From: a virus
Direction: 5' to 3' (one strand)
Virus record (IMG/VR): IMGVR_UViG_3300033997_000505
Location: 1-37,284 of that record
Length of the DNA: 37,284 bases
Shown: positions 16,030 to 24,732 of the stretch, one piece after another
How the letters are laid out: each line of letters opens with the position of its first letter
Numbering within the stretch: position 1 is the first letter of the stretch
Program-made: the position numbers and the translations under genes
The notes under the pieces: model-generated
What the model saw: only the letters and a program-made list of their open reading frames with translations
Told to the model about the DNA's origin: nothing
Database searches by the model: none

Positions 16030-16488
16030 TCAGCGTGCTCCGAACTGCTCGATCAGGTTGGCCACCTCGGCGCGCATCTTGGCCTCGCCCTTGCGCGCGT
16101 CGAGCTTGACCTCGTACTTCGCCGCGTATTCGGCCAGGGCGCCCTTGTCCATGCCCTCGATAGTCAGGAGCATGGACTCTGTGGCCGCGCGCTCTTCCTG
16201 CTGCAGCTGGTCCGCCTGCTGCTGGGCGGCGTGCGCTTGCTGGAGCGCAGCATCGTCCTGCTGGTCCGACGTGTCGGGCTGCTGCGCCTGCTGACCCTGC
16301 TGGGCCTCCAGCTGCAGCTGGTCCGCCTGCTGCTGGGTTGCCGGCGCGCGGCTGAACTCCACGAAGCGCAGCAGCTTGCGCGCGACGGCCTCGGGCACCA
16401 GCTTGGTGTCGCCAGGCTGCCAATGGGTGGCCGCCAGACGGTCGTGATAGGGCTTCTTGCCCGTGTATTCCAGCTTGTCGAATTTCAT
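16030..16488 (-). CDS. Gln-rich coiled-coil virion-module protein, 152 aa
   Basis: Residues 1-45 are a compact domain (MKFDKLEYTGKKPYHDRLAA). Residues ~48-105 are extremely Gln/Ala-rich with AQQQADQLQ twice. The C-terminus (~110-152) is helical (GALAEYAAKYEVKLDARKGE) and resembles the small helical domain found at the ends of several phage head proteins. A perfect 26-bp direct repeat underlies the Gln-rich part. GGAG precedes ATG 16488. It lies between capsid and adaptor genes, so a head-completion role is plausible, but no family was recognised. Confidence 0.6.
   Translation of the reverse strand: MKFDKLEYTGKKPYHDRLAATHWQPGDTKLVPEAVARKLLRFVEFSRAPATQQQADQLQLEAQQGQQAQQPDTSDQQDDAALQQAHAAQQQADQLQQEERAATESMLLTIEGMDKGALAEYAAKYEVKLDARKGEAKMRAEVANLIEQFGAR
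16201..16337. repeat. 26-bp perfect direct repeats in the Gln-rich gene
   Basis: The 26 bases at 16201-16226 recur exactly at 16312-16337 (both begin CTGCAGCTGGTCCGC). They are 111 bp apart, which is 37 codons, so recombination between them would remove an in-frame Gln-rich segment without destroying the gene. Confidence 0.85.
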
Positions 16489-16564
16489 GATTCGCTCCGT
16501 TCATGTGAAACAAGCCGGACAGGCCGGCTTGCTGCATGGTTCATCGCCGCGAGCGCGGCTTCGA

Positions 16565-17041
16565 TCAGGCCACGCCTTCGGGGACGCCCAGCACCACCAA
16601 GTCCAGCGCGCTGGCCTTGGCGTTGTCCGCGCCGCCCACGGTCAGGATCAGGTACGCATCCTTGGGCAGCGTGATGACCGGATTGGCGGTGGCGTTGCGC
16701 AGACGCGCCGTGGCGGCCAGGTTCACGCCAGCGCCGAAGTAGTCGTCGTCCTGCGGCACGGCCGGCACATCCACGCCGTCGGCATACTCGAAGCCGATCT
16801 TGGCAGTGACGGATGCCGTCATGCCAACGGCAACGACGACCAGGCTGTCGATCAGCTTGAAGCCAGCGGGCAGCAGGCCCAGGCGGATCTTTGTGCCCTG
16901 AATGGCGGGCGTCAGGATGTCGCCGCCCAGGGCCGCGCCGGCCGCATTGGTGGCCAGGGTGTAATGCAGGGCGCTCAGGTTGCCCCACGGCGTCGCGCCG
17001 AGGCGATTGCTGGCGGACTGCACTTTGGTGATGGTTGCCAT
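16565..17041 (-). CDS. Small capsid-associated (decoration-type) protein
   Basis: The 158-residue product begins MATITKVQSASNRLG. ATG 17041 is chosen because GGAGG lies six bases upstream; earlier in-frame starts have none. The protein is hydrophobic and beta-rich (KLIDSLVVVAVGMTASVTAK, FEYADGVDVPAVPQDDDYFG, DAYLILTVGG). Proteins of this type commonly lie just downstream of DUF4043/N4-gp56-type major capsid genes and are found in virions. A decoration or head-fibre role is inferred from position. Confidence 0.65.
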   Translation of the reverse strand: MATITKVQSASNRLGATPWGNLSALHYTLATNAAGAALGGDILTPAIQGTKIRLGLLPAGFKLIDSLVVVAVGMTASVTAKIGFEYADGVDVPAVPQDDDYFGAGVNLAATARLRNATANPVITLPKDAYLILTVGGADNAKASALDLVVLGVPEGVA

Positions 17042-17114
17042 GTTGGCCTCCGATGAAATGGTGAAGAACTCAGCGGAGGACAGGCGATCAGCCGACCGCC
17101 CGCCCTGGGGCGCG

Positions 17115-18407
17115 TCAGTTGCGCTCGCCGATGATGCGCACAGCCGTGTCGATGGCCGTCGCACCGTGGTCGGTGAAGTGCTTCTGGCCGTTGCCCTGCG
17201 ACACCAGCCAGCGGATCTTGAAAACGCCCATGATGGCGCCGATCAGCAGCTCCAGCTTGTCGCCGTGGTCGAATTCCTTCTCAGACCAGAAGAACGGCAT
17301 GCCACCGTGCTTGGACTTGCCGAAGGCCTGGGCCAGCGACTGTCCGCCCAGCAGGATCGCGCGGTCCACCGCATGGGTGGTGCCGAACGAGGCAGGGACG
17401 ATGCAGCTGCTTTCCGTCTCGGTCTCGTAGGAGGCGCAGTAGCGGACAGTGTCGCCAGCATAGAAGCGGATGGGCTTGGGCATCTTGCAGATCAAGATAC
17501 CGTTCCACAGGCCCACTTCACCCAGAAACAGGGGGTGGTTGTTGGCCTTGGACGCGCGCGCCAGGGCGTTCGCCTGGAACTGGCGGAAGCCGGGGTCCTG
17601 GGCGAATGCGTGGTATTGCGCGGGGGAGACCAGCAGCACACGCAGTGGCGAATCCTCGGCCACCTTGTCCTCGGGGATCTTGATGGCGGGCGGCGGCAGA
17701 GGGATCGATTCCATCGTCGTGCGAATGCTGTCCACCACATCCATGCCGAGCACGTCGGTGGATGCAATGTCCAGCTCGCCCGCGTTGGCGGCCACGGTCT
17801 TGATGGCATCGCCGTCTGCGACGAAGTGACGATTGCGGGTTGGCGCCTTCACTTCATTGATGGCAAATTCCGCGAACTGCGGGTGGGCCTCGGTAGGCAG
17901 ACGCCATTCGATGTTGTCGTGGAAGCCGCGCGCGCCGGCCAGGTGGGTCAGCATCAGCTGGTCCTGGTAGCCGTTCATCAGCGACAGCGCAATGGGGCGG
18001 CCGATGCGACGGAATTCCACGGGGGAATTCATGTCGGTCATCGTGTCGCCGATATCCACGGGGAAGCGGACCTGGTTCACGCGCACGCGGCCGTTGTCCA
18101 GCTCAATGCCCGTACCTTTGCCCTCGGCCATGCGACTTCCCATGATGGGATAGGCATTGGTGGGCTGCACGAAGTGGAACTCCACCTCGGAGCCCTTTCC
18201 GCGCGTCAGGTCCACCGTTCGCACGATGGGCATGTCGGTGGAGGTCTGCTTGCTCAGCACGGCGCTGACGTGAGCCTCGCCCTGGGGGACGGTGCCCACC
18301 ATGCGGTTCAGCGTCGAATTGCGCTGCATGGACTGAGCGAACAGCCCGGCAGCCTGGACGAATTGGGCATTCGGCGAACCGGTTGCCACATTGGTTTTTC
18401 CGGACAT
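17115..18407 (-). CDS. Major capsid protein (DUF4043 / N4-gp56-like)
   Basis: The 430-residue product is recognised from QRNSTLNRMVGT, DMPIVRTVDLTRGKGSEVEF, NGRVRVNQVRFPVDIGDTM and GYQDQLMLTHLAGARG, which follow the DUF4043/N4-gp56 major-capsid pattern (HK97 fold). Length is in the family range. ATG 18407 follows GGAGGA; the longer reading from 18443 has no ribosome site. It sits between scaffold and decoration genes in the canonical order. It forms the icosahedral shell. This is a family-level call without alignment. Confidence 0.8.
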   Translation of the reverse strand: MSGKTNVATGSPNAQFVQAAGLFAQSMQRNSTLNRMVGTVPQGEAHVSAVLSKQTSTDMPIVRTVDLTRGKGSEVEFHFVQPTNAYPIMGSRMAEGKGTGIELDNGRVRVNQVRFPVDIGDTMTDMNSPVEFRRIGRPIALSLMNGYQDQLMLTHLAGARGFHDNIEWRLPTEAHPQFAEFAINEVKAPTRNRHFVADGDAIKTVAANAGELDIASTDVLGMDVVDSIRTTMESIPLPPPAIKIPEDKVAEDSPLRVLLVSPAQYHAFAQDPGFRQFQANALARASKANNHPLFLGEVGLWNGILICKMPKPIRFYAGDTVRYCASYETETESSCIVPASFGTTHAVDRAILLGGQSLAQAFGKSKHGGMPFFWSEKEFDHGDKLELLIGAIMGVFKIRWLVSQGNGQKHFTDHGATAIDTAVRIIGERN

Positions 18408-18477
18408 ATGTCCTCCGTCTTGGGGAGAGGGCTGCCTCATCACGAGGTGGCCCGGGTTTCAAAAAATATTCAGCGGT

Positions 18478-19554
18478 TCACGCCAAGCTGTTCATCAAGG
18501 CATCGATCTTTGCCGATGACATACCGCTCATCACGTTGAGCAGCGCCGCAGGGTTGTTGGCCAGTGCCTGCGCGCGCTCCGCTTCACTGGCACCAGCAGC
18601 CGCGCCCGTCAATTCGGACAGACTCACCGGCACGGCCTGCACTGCGTCAGCTTTCGCCTTTGCCACGGCCGCGTCCACGGCATTGGCAGGAGCGGCGGGC
18701 TTGGCACCCTTGAAGGTGCTGAAGACTTCCACGATCTCGGCGGCGGATCCGTTCTGCAGGACATTGGCCACGGCTGCGCGCGCGAAAGCAGGCTGGGCAT
18801 CCACCCACTGCTTGAACTCGGCAGAGTCGGCAATTTCGTCCGCGTCCGCGTGGGCCGCATAGATCGCGTTGTCGTGCGCCTGCCGGGCGCTGACCTGTTC
18901 ACGCTGCTGCAGCGGCTGCATCGCCTGGGCCAGTCGTGCGTCCACCAGTGCTGCGGCACGCTGGTCCACCAACGCAGCCACGCCCTTGGCGATGCTCTCC
19001 TCCGAGAAGTCGCCGAAAAGGGCCATGTCCACGCCTTGTGAGGCGGCGGCCTGGGCAATGGCCAAGTTCTTGTCAGCCGAAGTTGGCGCCGCGCCCGCTT
19101 GCTCGCGAGCCGAGGCATCCGCCTGGGCCTGTGCGAGGTTGGTTTGCTGACTGCGGGTCAACTGGTCGATCTGAGCCTTCAAGGTGGCGTTCTCGCTCTC
19201 CAGCGAATCGCCGCGCGCCTTGAACTGGTCGCGCTCGGTGCGAGCTTGAGCCAGCTTCTCAAACGGGATCGTGTAGCTGCCCGACTTGCTGGCAATAGGC
19301 GCGCCGGCCGGCTCGTCATCCTGAGCGGGCGCCGCGCCTGCAGCAGGTGCAGGAGCCGGGGTTGCTGCAACAGCGGGTGCAGCGGCAGGAGCGGGAGAAG
19401 GCGCTGCAGCAGTTTGCTCGGCGCCAGGGGTGGCGGTTGCGGGAGTAGCAGTGCTCGCGGCGTTGCTGGCTTCGGCGGTCTTGGTCGCGTCCGCGTCCAG
19501 ATCCAGTTGTCCTGCAAAGGCGGATTCGAGCAGTTGCTCAGGGGTCATCGGCAT
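18478..19554 (-). CDS. Scaffolding protein
   Basis: The 358-residue protein is Ala/Gln-rich and acidic. Its N-terminus MPMTPEQLLESAFAGQLDLD is followed by a long Ala/Pro/Thr low-complexity stretch (~25-85). A helical coiled-coil section (~90-190, ARTERDQFKARGDSLESENA, then LKAQIDQLTRSQQTNL) and a helical C-terminus come next. It has the usual composition of scaffolds and lies between portal and capsid genes. ATG 19554 is chosen because GGAG lies seven bases upstream; TGG AGC of the longer reading is that ribosome site. Scaffolds assist procapsid assembly and then leave. Confidence 0.7.
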   Translation of the reverse strand: MPMTPEQLLESAFAGQLDLDADATKTAEASNAASTATPATATPGAEQTAAAPSPAPAAAPAVAATPAPAPAAGAAPAQDDEPAGAPIASKSGSYTIPFEKLAQARTERDQFKARGDSLESENATLKAQIDQLTRSQQTNLAQAQADASAREQAGAAPTSADKNLAIAQAAASQGVDMALFGDFSEESIAKGVAALVDQRAAALVDARLAQAMQPLQQREQVSARQAHDNAIYAAHADADEIADSAEFKQWVDAQPAFARAAVANVLQNGSAAEIVEVFSTFKGAKPAAPANAVDAAVAKAKADAVQAVPVSLSELTGAAAGASEAERAQALANNPAALLNVMSGMSSAKIDALMNSLA

Positions 19555-19623
19555 GTAGGTGCTCCACATCCCCGGCTATCCGGCCGGGCCTGTTTGAAGG
19601 GGCACGCAGATTCGAGGATCAGG

Positions 19624-19643
19624 CCGGGGCCGAAGCCCCGACC
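19624..19643. other. GC-rich stem-loop between portal and scaffold genes
   Basis: GGGGC-CGAA-GCCCC (read leftward: a GGGGC stem with a UUCG loop) lies in the ~205-bp gap between the portal stop and the scaffold start. There is no T tract. It may stabilise message ends or moderate read-through. The rest of the gap shows no gene. Confidence 0.4.
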
Positions 19644-19774
19644 ATCACGCTCTCCAGCTGCGGGAGGTGCCGACCCATCACGGGCAGGCTTCTCGTCTCT
19701 GGCTTTCGCCTTCAACGTGGAACACAGTGTCAGGCCGCGCGCGCGCAGCATCCAACTCTGGACGGAGTGAGCCG

Positions 19775-22036
19775 CTATAGGTTGTCGGCAGGGGTGGCCG
19801 TCTCGATCCCCTGCATGCCGCGCGCCGGCTCCTGAGGGACTGGCGGGAATGCGGGGCTGGTGTTCTCGCGCACCTGGGCGATGTCGCCGGCCGCGCCCGG
19901 ACCGCCAGACTGCGGCGCTGGGCCGCCGGCCGCAACGCCAGGCACAGGAAAGTCTGGGTCGTCGCCGCCTGGATTGGGCTTCTGGTAGCCAGCGCCCTGC
20001 ATGATGGCGTCGGCAATGGGCGCGATGGCAGGATTCATGGCTACCTGGGCCCCGCCCTGCATCGCCGAGAAGGCGGCCTGCACGCCTACCTGCACAGCGT
20101 CGGCCATCACCTTCTTGATCTGGGCGTCCGTCATGCGCTCCTTCATTTCCAGCTCGCGCGCCTTCAACTCGTGGCCGGCCTTCAACAGCGCGGCCTGCAC
20201 CTCCTGCTGCACCCGCTGCTCGATCTGCTCCGGCGTCTGCTGGCCAGTCGCCGCGCGGATGGCCTCCACGACCTGCTTCTTGCGCGGCAGATCCATCAGG
20301 TCGATCAGGAACGGCAGGGCCACCACCTGGATATGCTCCGGCAAGGACTTCACCGACTCTGATAGTGAACTGAGTTGTTGGGCCCGGAAGCCGCTGGTGC
20401 TAGGAACGTCCTCGAGGGCGACCTTCAAGCGCGTGCGCAGAACGTCGTTGGACCGATAGGGCAGGCCTGTGTCGGGGTCCTCCTCGGCTTTGTTCAGCAC
20501 CAGGGTCCGCGGCGGGTTGAGCACATCACCCTCGATCACGACGGTCTGCTCCTCGTCGCCCATGTCCTCAATGATCAGCGACATCAGCAACTCGCCGACC
20601 ATCGTGCGCCCGTCCTTGGTGTTGTCCATCAAGTCAGCCATGCCGATCTGGGACTGCTCCACCTGGGTGGTTTCCTGCAGTCCACTGCGCGCGGTGCCGG
20701 CCTGGCCCTGCATGGCTGGAGTCACCGGGCTGACCCGCCCCAGCGCGCGCCGGCTGTCTTCCATCAGCTGCAGATGCTGGGCGTTGAGCTGGAAATCGCG
20801 ATCCACCTCGAATATTCCGCCATCCCTCATATGCTCAGCGTCCAGCACGATGTCGGCGTCTGGGCGCGCTAGCTGCTGGCGGATCTGAGCACTGGTCATC
20901 TCCGTTGCTCCCTTGGTGCGCCGCACCCGAGTCGAGGCCATACCCCAGCGCAGCTTGGCCTGCGTACTGTTCAGGTTATCCTGAGGAAACAGCATGTCGC
21001 GAACCAATCCGAAGGGCACGCGGGTCAGGTCCTCCCGATACCCCCAGAACGGCACATACGGGAAATGCTGATGCGGATAGGGCGTAGGCCCATCGTTCAA
21101 ACAGAAGGGTCCGATCCAGTATGAGCGGCGCACCCGCGTGACCGTTTCGCGCGACAGCGTGCCCGCACCCGAGGCCACGGCCAGGCGGTGCTGCTGATTG
21201 GCCTCATCGAACTCCACCACGCGGCCGCCGCGCAGGCGCAGCACGAGCGCCGGCACCCAGCGCCGGTACCAGAGTTCGCACAGGCTGAGCTCGTCGGTCT
21301 CCGAGCGATACCAGGCATGCTCGCGCGGCGTCCAGGCCCGGGAGACATCCAGGCCCGGCACCAAGCCCGTGGAATAGCCGCCCTCGCCCAGGTAGCCACC
21401 ATATCCGCCAGGGCCAGAGGCAGAGTCCGCGCGCATGATCAGGTCCCGATGCTTGGGGAAAGCCGCCGCGACCCGGTCTTTGCGGATGAACCGCTCCCGG
21501 AGCAGCCAGTGGGCGTCGGACAGATCAGCCTCCTGCGCCCGGATGTCCCACCAGATTTCATTGCGGTGCACATACCGGCAGCGGTAGGGATAGGCGAAAG
21601 GGTCGCTGGCCCGCGCCACCTCCACCCAGCCAAGGCCCACGCCCACCTGGGGCTTGAATGCCTCGCTGATAGCGCGATCTGCACGGCTGTGGCGCTCGGC
21701 CTGGTTCAGCCGGAAGTTGAGCGCATCGGCCACGTCTTGGCCACCCGGGTCGCCGTCGGGCGTGACGCGCCAGTCAGTCCGCGTCTTGGCCTCGTAGCCG
21801 CATACAGCCGTAATCGCCGGGCCGATGATGTTCTCCTTGGCTGGCGGGATGCCGAAGCGCTTCATGCGCGCGAGAAGTTCGCTGCCGAGTTGGTTGCCGT
21901 CGGCATAGTCGGCTTCCATGTCGGCCTGCCGGCGCCACGGCGGCTGCTCCAGGATGTCATCGATGATGCGGGCATATTCGTGCGGCGTCAGCGCCGCGCC
22001 CAGGTCTGCAGTGCTTGGGGGGGTTGCATAGTTCAT
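19775..22036 (-). CDS. Portal protein (P22-like)
   Basis: The 753-residue product is within the size range of P22-type portals (P22 gp1 is 725). Recognisable parts are IIDDILEQPPWRRQADMEAD, ADGNQLGSELLARM, ENIIGPAITAVCGYEAKTRT, then DWRVTPDG, and in the middle FPYVPFWGYREDLTRVPFGL, all features of the P22 portal family. The C-terminal ~150 residues are Gln/Ala-rich helix, expected for the barrel. The start ATG 22036 has GAGG seven bases upstream. The dodecameric portal is the DNA entrance and docking site for terminase, whose gene ends ten bases before this one starts. Confidence 0.85.
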   Translation of the reverse strand: MNYATPPSTADLGAALTPHEYARIIDDILEQPPWRRQADMEADYADGNQLGSELLARMKRFGIPPAKENIIGPAITAVCGYEAKTRTDWRVTPDGDPGGQDVADALNFRLNQAERHSRADRAISEAFKPQVGVGLGWVEVARASDPFAYPYRCRYVHRNEIWWDIRAQEADLSDAHWLLRERFIRKDRVAAAFPKHRDLIMRADSASGPGGYGGYLGEGGYSTGLVPGLDVSRAWTPREHAWYRSETDELSLCELWYRRWVPALVLRLRGGRVVEFDEANQQHRLAVASGAGTLSRETVTRVRRSYWIGPFCLNDGPTPYPHQHFPYVPFWGYREDLTRVPFGLVRDMLFPQDNLNSTQAKLRWGMASTRVRRTKGATEMTSAQIRQQLARPDADIVLDAEHMRDGGIFEVDRDFQLNAQHLQLMEDSRRALGRVSPVTPAMQGQAGTARSGLQETTQVEQSQIGMADLMDNTKDGRTMVGELLMSLIIEDMGDEEQTVVIEGDVLNPPRTLVLNKAEEDPDTGLPYRSNDVLRTRLKVALEDVPSTSGFRAQQLSSLSESVKSLPEHIQVVALPFLIDLMDLPRKKQVVEAIRAATGQQTPEQIEQRVQQEVQAALLKAGHELKARELEMKERMTDAQIKKVMADAVQVGVQAAFSAMQGGAQVAMNPAIAPIADAIMQGAGYQKPNPGGDDPDFPVPGVAAGGPAPQSGGPGAAGDIAQVRENTSPAFPPVPQEPARGMQGIETATPADNL

Positions 22037-22045
22037 GGCAGTGCC

Positions 22046-23656
22046 TCACGCGCGCCAGTCCGGCGCATCCTCTTCCTCTTCGGGCTCGGCGCGCGCGCCG
22101 TACCCATCGTCATTGGGGTTGAAGAGCCCGCTTTCCTTGGCTTGGGCCCACTGCCGAAGCGCGTCCGCGCCTTCGGTGCAGCCGTTGGACTTGTCGGGCT
22201 CATCGATGAACTTGTTCAGCGCCCGGCTGAATTTCTTGCTGTAGCCGCGCAGGCGCTCCAGGCCGAAGGCACAGGCTTCCCGGTCGAACCAAGCGCCGCG
22301 CAGGTGCTTGCGCACCAGGTTGACGCCCGTCTGCAGCTCGGTGATGCGCGGCACCACGGTGAATTTCTGGCCAGGCATGAGGGCCTGCAGCTGCTGCTTG
22401 GTGGATCGGTTGGTGTCGCCCAGGCGCTTGTGATTCGCGTCGTGTGGCAGGAAGTGCGCGCCGAACACGTAGCCGAGGTCCTGCAGGTGGCGCACGTAGT
22501 GCCGCAGGTCTTCCTCGTGCTCTTCGTAGTAGTTGATGAAGCGGTCCTCGCCGCGCAGGGACTGCATGAACCAGATGGCCGTCCCGTCCGCGCGCCCGAT
22601 ATCCCAGAATGTGTAGACCGGTAGATCCAGCTCGGGCACCGAGGTGATGCCGCCGCGCTTCGTGAGCGCAACCATGGCCTTGGCGTAGTACCGGCCCGCG
22701 CTGGACTGCTGGAATGCCTCCGCTGGCGTGGACGGGTACTCCTGCCACATGCGCTCGGGCGCGCCGGGGAAGTCCGCTTCCTGGGTGGCCACATACCAGG
22801 CCCGCTGCTCCAGATCGATGGTGCACTGCATCTCGACCTCGACCTGGTCGAAATAGTCGTGCTGCTCGCGCGCGACATGGACCAGGCCCGCGTCCATGCG
22901 GTAGTTGGGCTCCTGCCACCACGCGTAGAAGTGGAAGCGATAGTCGCGCGGGCTAAGCTTCTTGTGCGTGTAGTGCAGTGCCTCCGCACGCTGGGACAGG
23001 TGGTAGAACTCGCCGTTGGCGCCCTCGGCCGTGCTCTCGATTACCAGGATGCCGGTGGTGGGCACGGCCGGAATGGAGCCGGTCATCACCTCCTTGGCCT
23101 TATGCGGGAAGCGCGCCGAGATCTTGCCCAGTTCGGAGACGTGGAGCCGATGGATCGTGCCCGACCGCATGGACGTGGCCACGCGCACGCTGCTGTTGTT
23201 GTGGGCGAACAGCAGCTCGACCGCGCTGTCGCGCGCCAGGGGGAAGCGGTCGCGGATCTCCTCGGGCAGGTTCTCGTAGGCGTACTTCACCTTGTCCCGG
23301 AAGATGGCCTCGGCCGCCTCGCGGTCGTGCGCGATGATGCCGCAGCGCTGATCCGCATTGAACAGCGCATGGTCCAGCCACAGGATGGCGATCAGCGTGG
23401 TGAAGCCCAGTTGCCGCGCCTTCAGGATGATGTTGCGGTGCCAGAGCCGGCTGATGAAACGCTTCTGCGCGCGATTGGGCCGGAAGGGCATGGTGAAGGT
23501 GTCAGCCTCTTCCCCATCCTTGGAATCGCCCTTGACCATGATCTTGTACAGGCAGCCGGAGAACAGGCGCCATTCGGGATCACGCAAGCACCGCTCCAGC
23601 TCCTCGGGCGTGTCGGGGAGCCGGTTCAGGGGAGCACTGTGGACGCGCGCGGCCAC
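22046..23656 (-). CDS. Terminase large subunit
   Basis: The 536-residue DNA-packaging motor has an N-terminal ATPase with the deviant Walker A ILKARQLGFTTL (~76-87) and the Walker B-type TGILVIESTAEG. A C-terminal nuclease domain begins with YTFWDIGRADGTAIWF, whose Asp would bind metal. Family landmarks LHVSELGKIS and RMWQEYPSTPAEAFQ are present. The start is GTG 23656, just after the stop of the small subunit, with AGGAGG inside that gene's end; the pair is translationally coupled. It cuts concatemers and packages DNA into the procapsid through the portal. Confidence 0.9.
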   Translation of the reverse strand: MAARVHSAPLNRLPDTPEELERCLRDPEWRLFSGCLYKIMVKGDSKDGEEADTFTMPFRPNRAQKRFISRLWHRNIILKARQLGFTTLIAILWLDHALFNADQRCGIIAHDREAAEAIFRDKVKYAYENLPEEIRDRFPLARDSAVELLFAHNNSSVRVATSMRSGTIHRLHVSELGKISARFPHKAKEVMTGSIPAVPTTGILVIESTAEGANGEFYHLSQRAEALHYTHKKLSPRDYRFHFYAWWQEPNYRMDAGLVHVAREQHDYFDQVEVEMQCTIDLEQRAWYVATQEADFPGAPERMWQEYPSTPAEAFQQSSAGRYYAKAMVALTKRGGITSVPELDLPVYTFWDIGRADGTAIWFMQSLRGEDRFINYYEEHEEDLRHYVRHLQDLGYVFGAHFLPHDANHKRLGDTNRSTKQQLQALMPGQKFTVVPRITELQTGVNLVRKHLRGAWFDREACAFGLERLRGYSKKFSRALNKFIDEPDKSNGCTEGADALRQWAQAKESGLFNPNDDGYGARAEPEEEEDAPDWRA

Positions 23657-23660
23657 AGCC

Positions 23661-24632
23661 TCAATCCTCCTCGTCCGCCGGGTCTTGCTTCACCTGCAGC
23701 GTGGAGCACGCGCGGGGGCCTGTGCGCTCCGGGTCATCTGCGATGGGCGCGAAGCCGTTGCCGTTCTCCTTGGAGATGCGATGCAGCAGCGCGGCCAGCG
23801 GGTCTGACTTCTGCTGGTTGTCCCTCTCGTACATGCCCAGGTACTTCCAGATTTTTTCTGCGAAGGCCTCCTTGCTGTGCGTCAGGACCTGCAGGCCATC
23901 TTTCGTACGCTTCACGCCGGCATACAACTGGGCAGCGGCTGGGCTCAGGTAGCGGGTGTCCTTGATGACCTCGCGTGCATATCCATCCCCAACGCATGCA
24001 GTGCAGTCCGGGTGCGGCGGCCGGTGGGGGTTGAAACCGATGCCGCCTTCTTCATCGAAATCCTCGGGCGCCTTGCCTTCAGCACGCCATGACTCGCGTG
24101 CCTGGTTCATCTCGCTGACGGTGCGCTGGTAGCGGAAGTTCTCCCCCCAGCAATGGCGGCAGCATGCGACCTTGGTCTCGATCAGTTCGCGTGCATCGGC
24201 TGTGGCGATCAGCCAAGCCTGCTGCAGCATGGCGTCGGCAGTGATCTGCGTGCGCTCCTGCTGCTGCTTTCGGGCTTCCGCAATCGCGACTTGGATGTGA
24301 GGTTTTGACAGGTTCTCAGAGGCGATCTGCCGGGCAGTCTTGGAGCTGTAGCCGGCTCGAATCGCCGCCTGGGTTCCATTCAGGTCCACCAGGAATTCAT
24401 CGATGAACTTCGACTCCCTCGCGGTCAGCGCCTGGGCATCCGTGCTCTTGATGCGGGCGGCCTTTTTTGCCGGGGCCTTCTTCAATGCGGGTTTCGCGGT
24501 CGCGCTCGTAGGCTTCTTGGCCGCTGGGCGCTTCGCAGGAACGGCAGAGCCTGCGGCCTTCTTGGGGGCAGCAGGCTTCTTGGGGAGAGGTTTCTTTGGA
24601 GGCTCGGACTTGCCGGCAGGACGTTGGGCCAT
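23661..24632 (-). CDS. Terminase small subunit with basic tail and zinc-binding-like insert
   Basis: The product has 323 residues, long for a small terminase. Residues 1-80 are Lys/Ala/Pro-rich, histone-H1-like (KKPLPKKPAAPKKAAGSAVP). Residues ~85-145 carry the Terminase_2 DNA-binding helices (LTARESKFIDEFLVDLNGTQ, AAIRAGYSSKTARQIASENL). Residues ~175-240 contain CRHC and CTAC pairs that could bind zinc. The C-terminus (AEKIWKYLGMYERDNQQKSD) is typical for oligomerisation. It recognises the packaging site, which may lie in or near this gene. The leader has TAGGGTTCG and a 7-bp hairpin ending two bases before the ATG. Confidence 0.8.
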   Translation of the reverse strand: MAQRPAGKSEPPKKPLPKKPAAPKKAAGSAVPAKRPAAKKPTSATAKPALKKAPAKKAARIKSTDAQALTARESKFIDEFLVDLNGTQAAIRAGYSSKTARQIASENLSKPHIQVAIAEARKQQQERTQITADAMLQQAWLIATADARELIETKVACCRHCWGENFRYQRTVSEMNQARESWRAEGKAPEDFDEEGGIGFNPHRPPHPDCTACVGDGYAREVIKDTRYLSPAAAQLYAGVKRTKDGLQVLTHSKEAFAEKIWKYLGMYERDNQQKSDPLAALLHRISKENGNGFAPIADDPERTGPRACSTLQVKQDPADEED

Positions 24633-24674
24633 GGCCGGAAGTGTTCCGGCATGGCCTAGGGCCGTCGAACCCTA
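24630..24674 (-). promoter_or_regulatory. Shared late leader, copy 2: TAGGGTTCG box plus hairpin at ATG
   Basis: TAGGGTTCG on the minus strand (24674-24666) lies 34 bases from ATG 24632. GCCGGAA-CAC-TTCCGGC (24650-24634) is a perfect 7-bp hairpin with a three-base loop ending two bases before the start. A second short pairing, CTAGGG with CCCTAG, surrounds the box itself. No -10 hexamer is visible. Confidence 0.55.
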
Positions 24675-24702
24675 GCCGGGGCGCTCCGCGCGACGCGCCA
24701 CA

Positions 24703-24726
24703 TTGCGCAACAGTTGCGCATAGAAT
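24703..24726 (+). promoter_or_regulatory. Operator copy 1 and -10 of the small HTH gene
   Basis: TGCGCAA-N3-TTGCGCA at 24704-24720 is a perfect 17-bp palindrome. It is directly followed by TAGAAT (24721-24726), a good -10, six bases before the ATG at 24733. The -35 is weak. The gap of 6 bases implies a leaderless or nearly leaderless transcript. The identical palindrome recurs at 24965-24981. Confidence 0.65.
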
Positions 24727-24732
24727 TCCGGC

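Noticed and set aside
16980-18539. Long rightward reading frame (519 codons) opposite the capsid gene
   Set aside because: It lies opposite the well-recognised major capsid gene; open antisense frames are expected in such GC-rich DNA. The same applies to 1471-2955, 4747-6093 and 21188-22624 on the plus strand.
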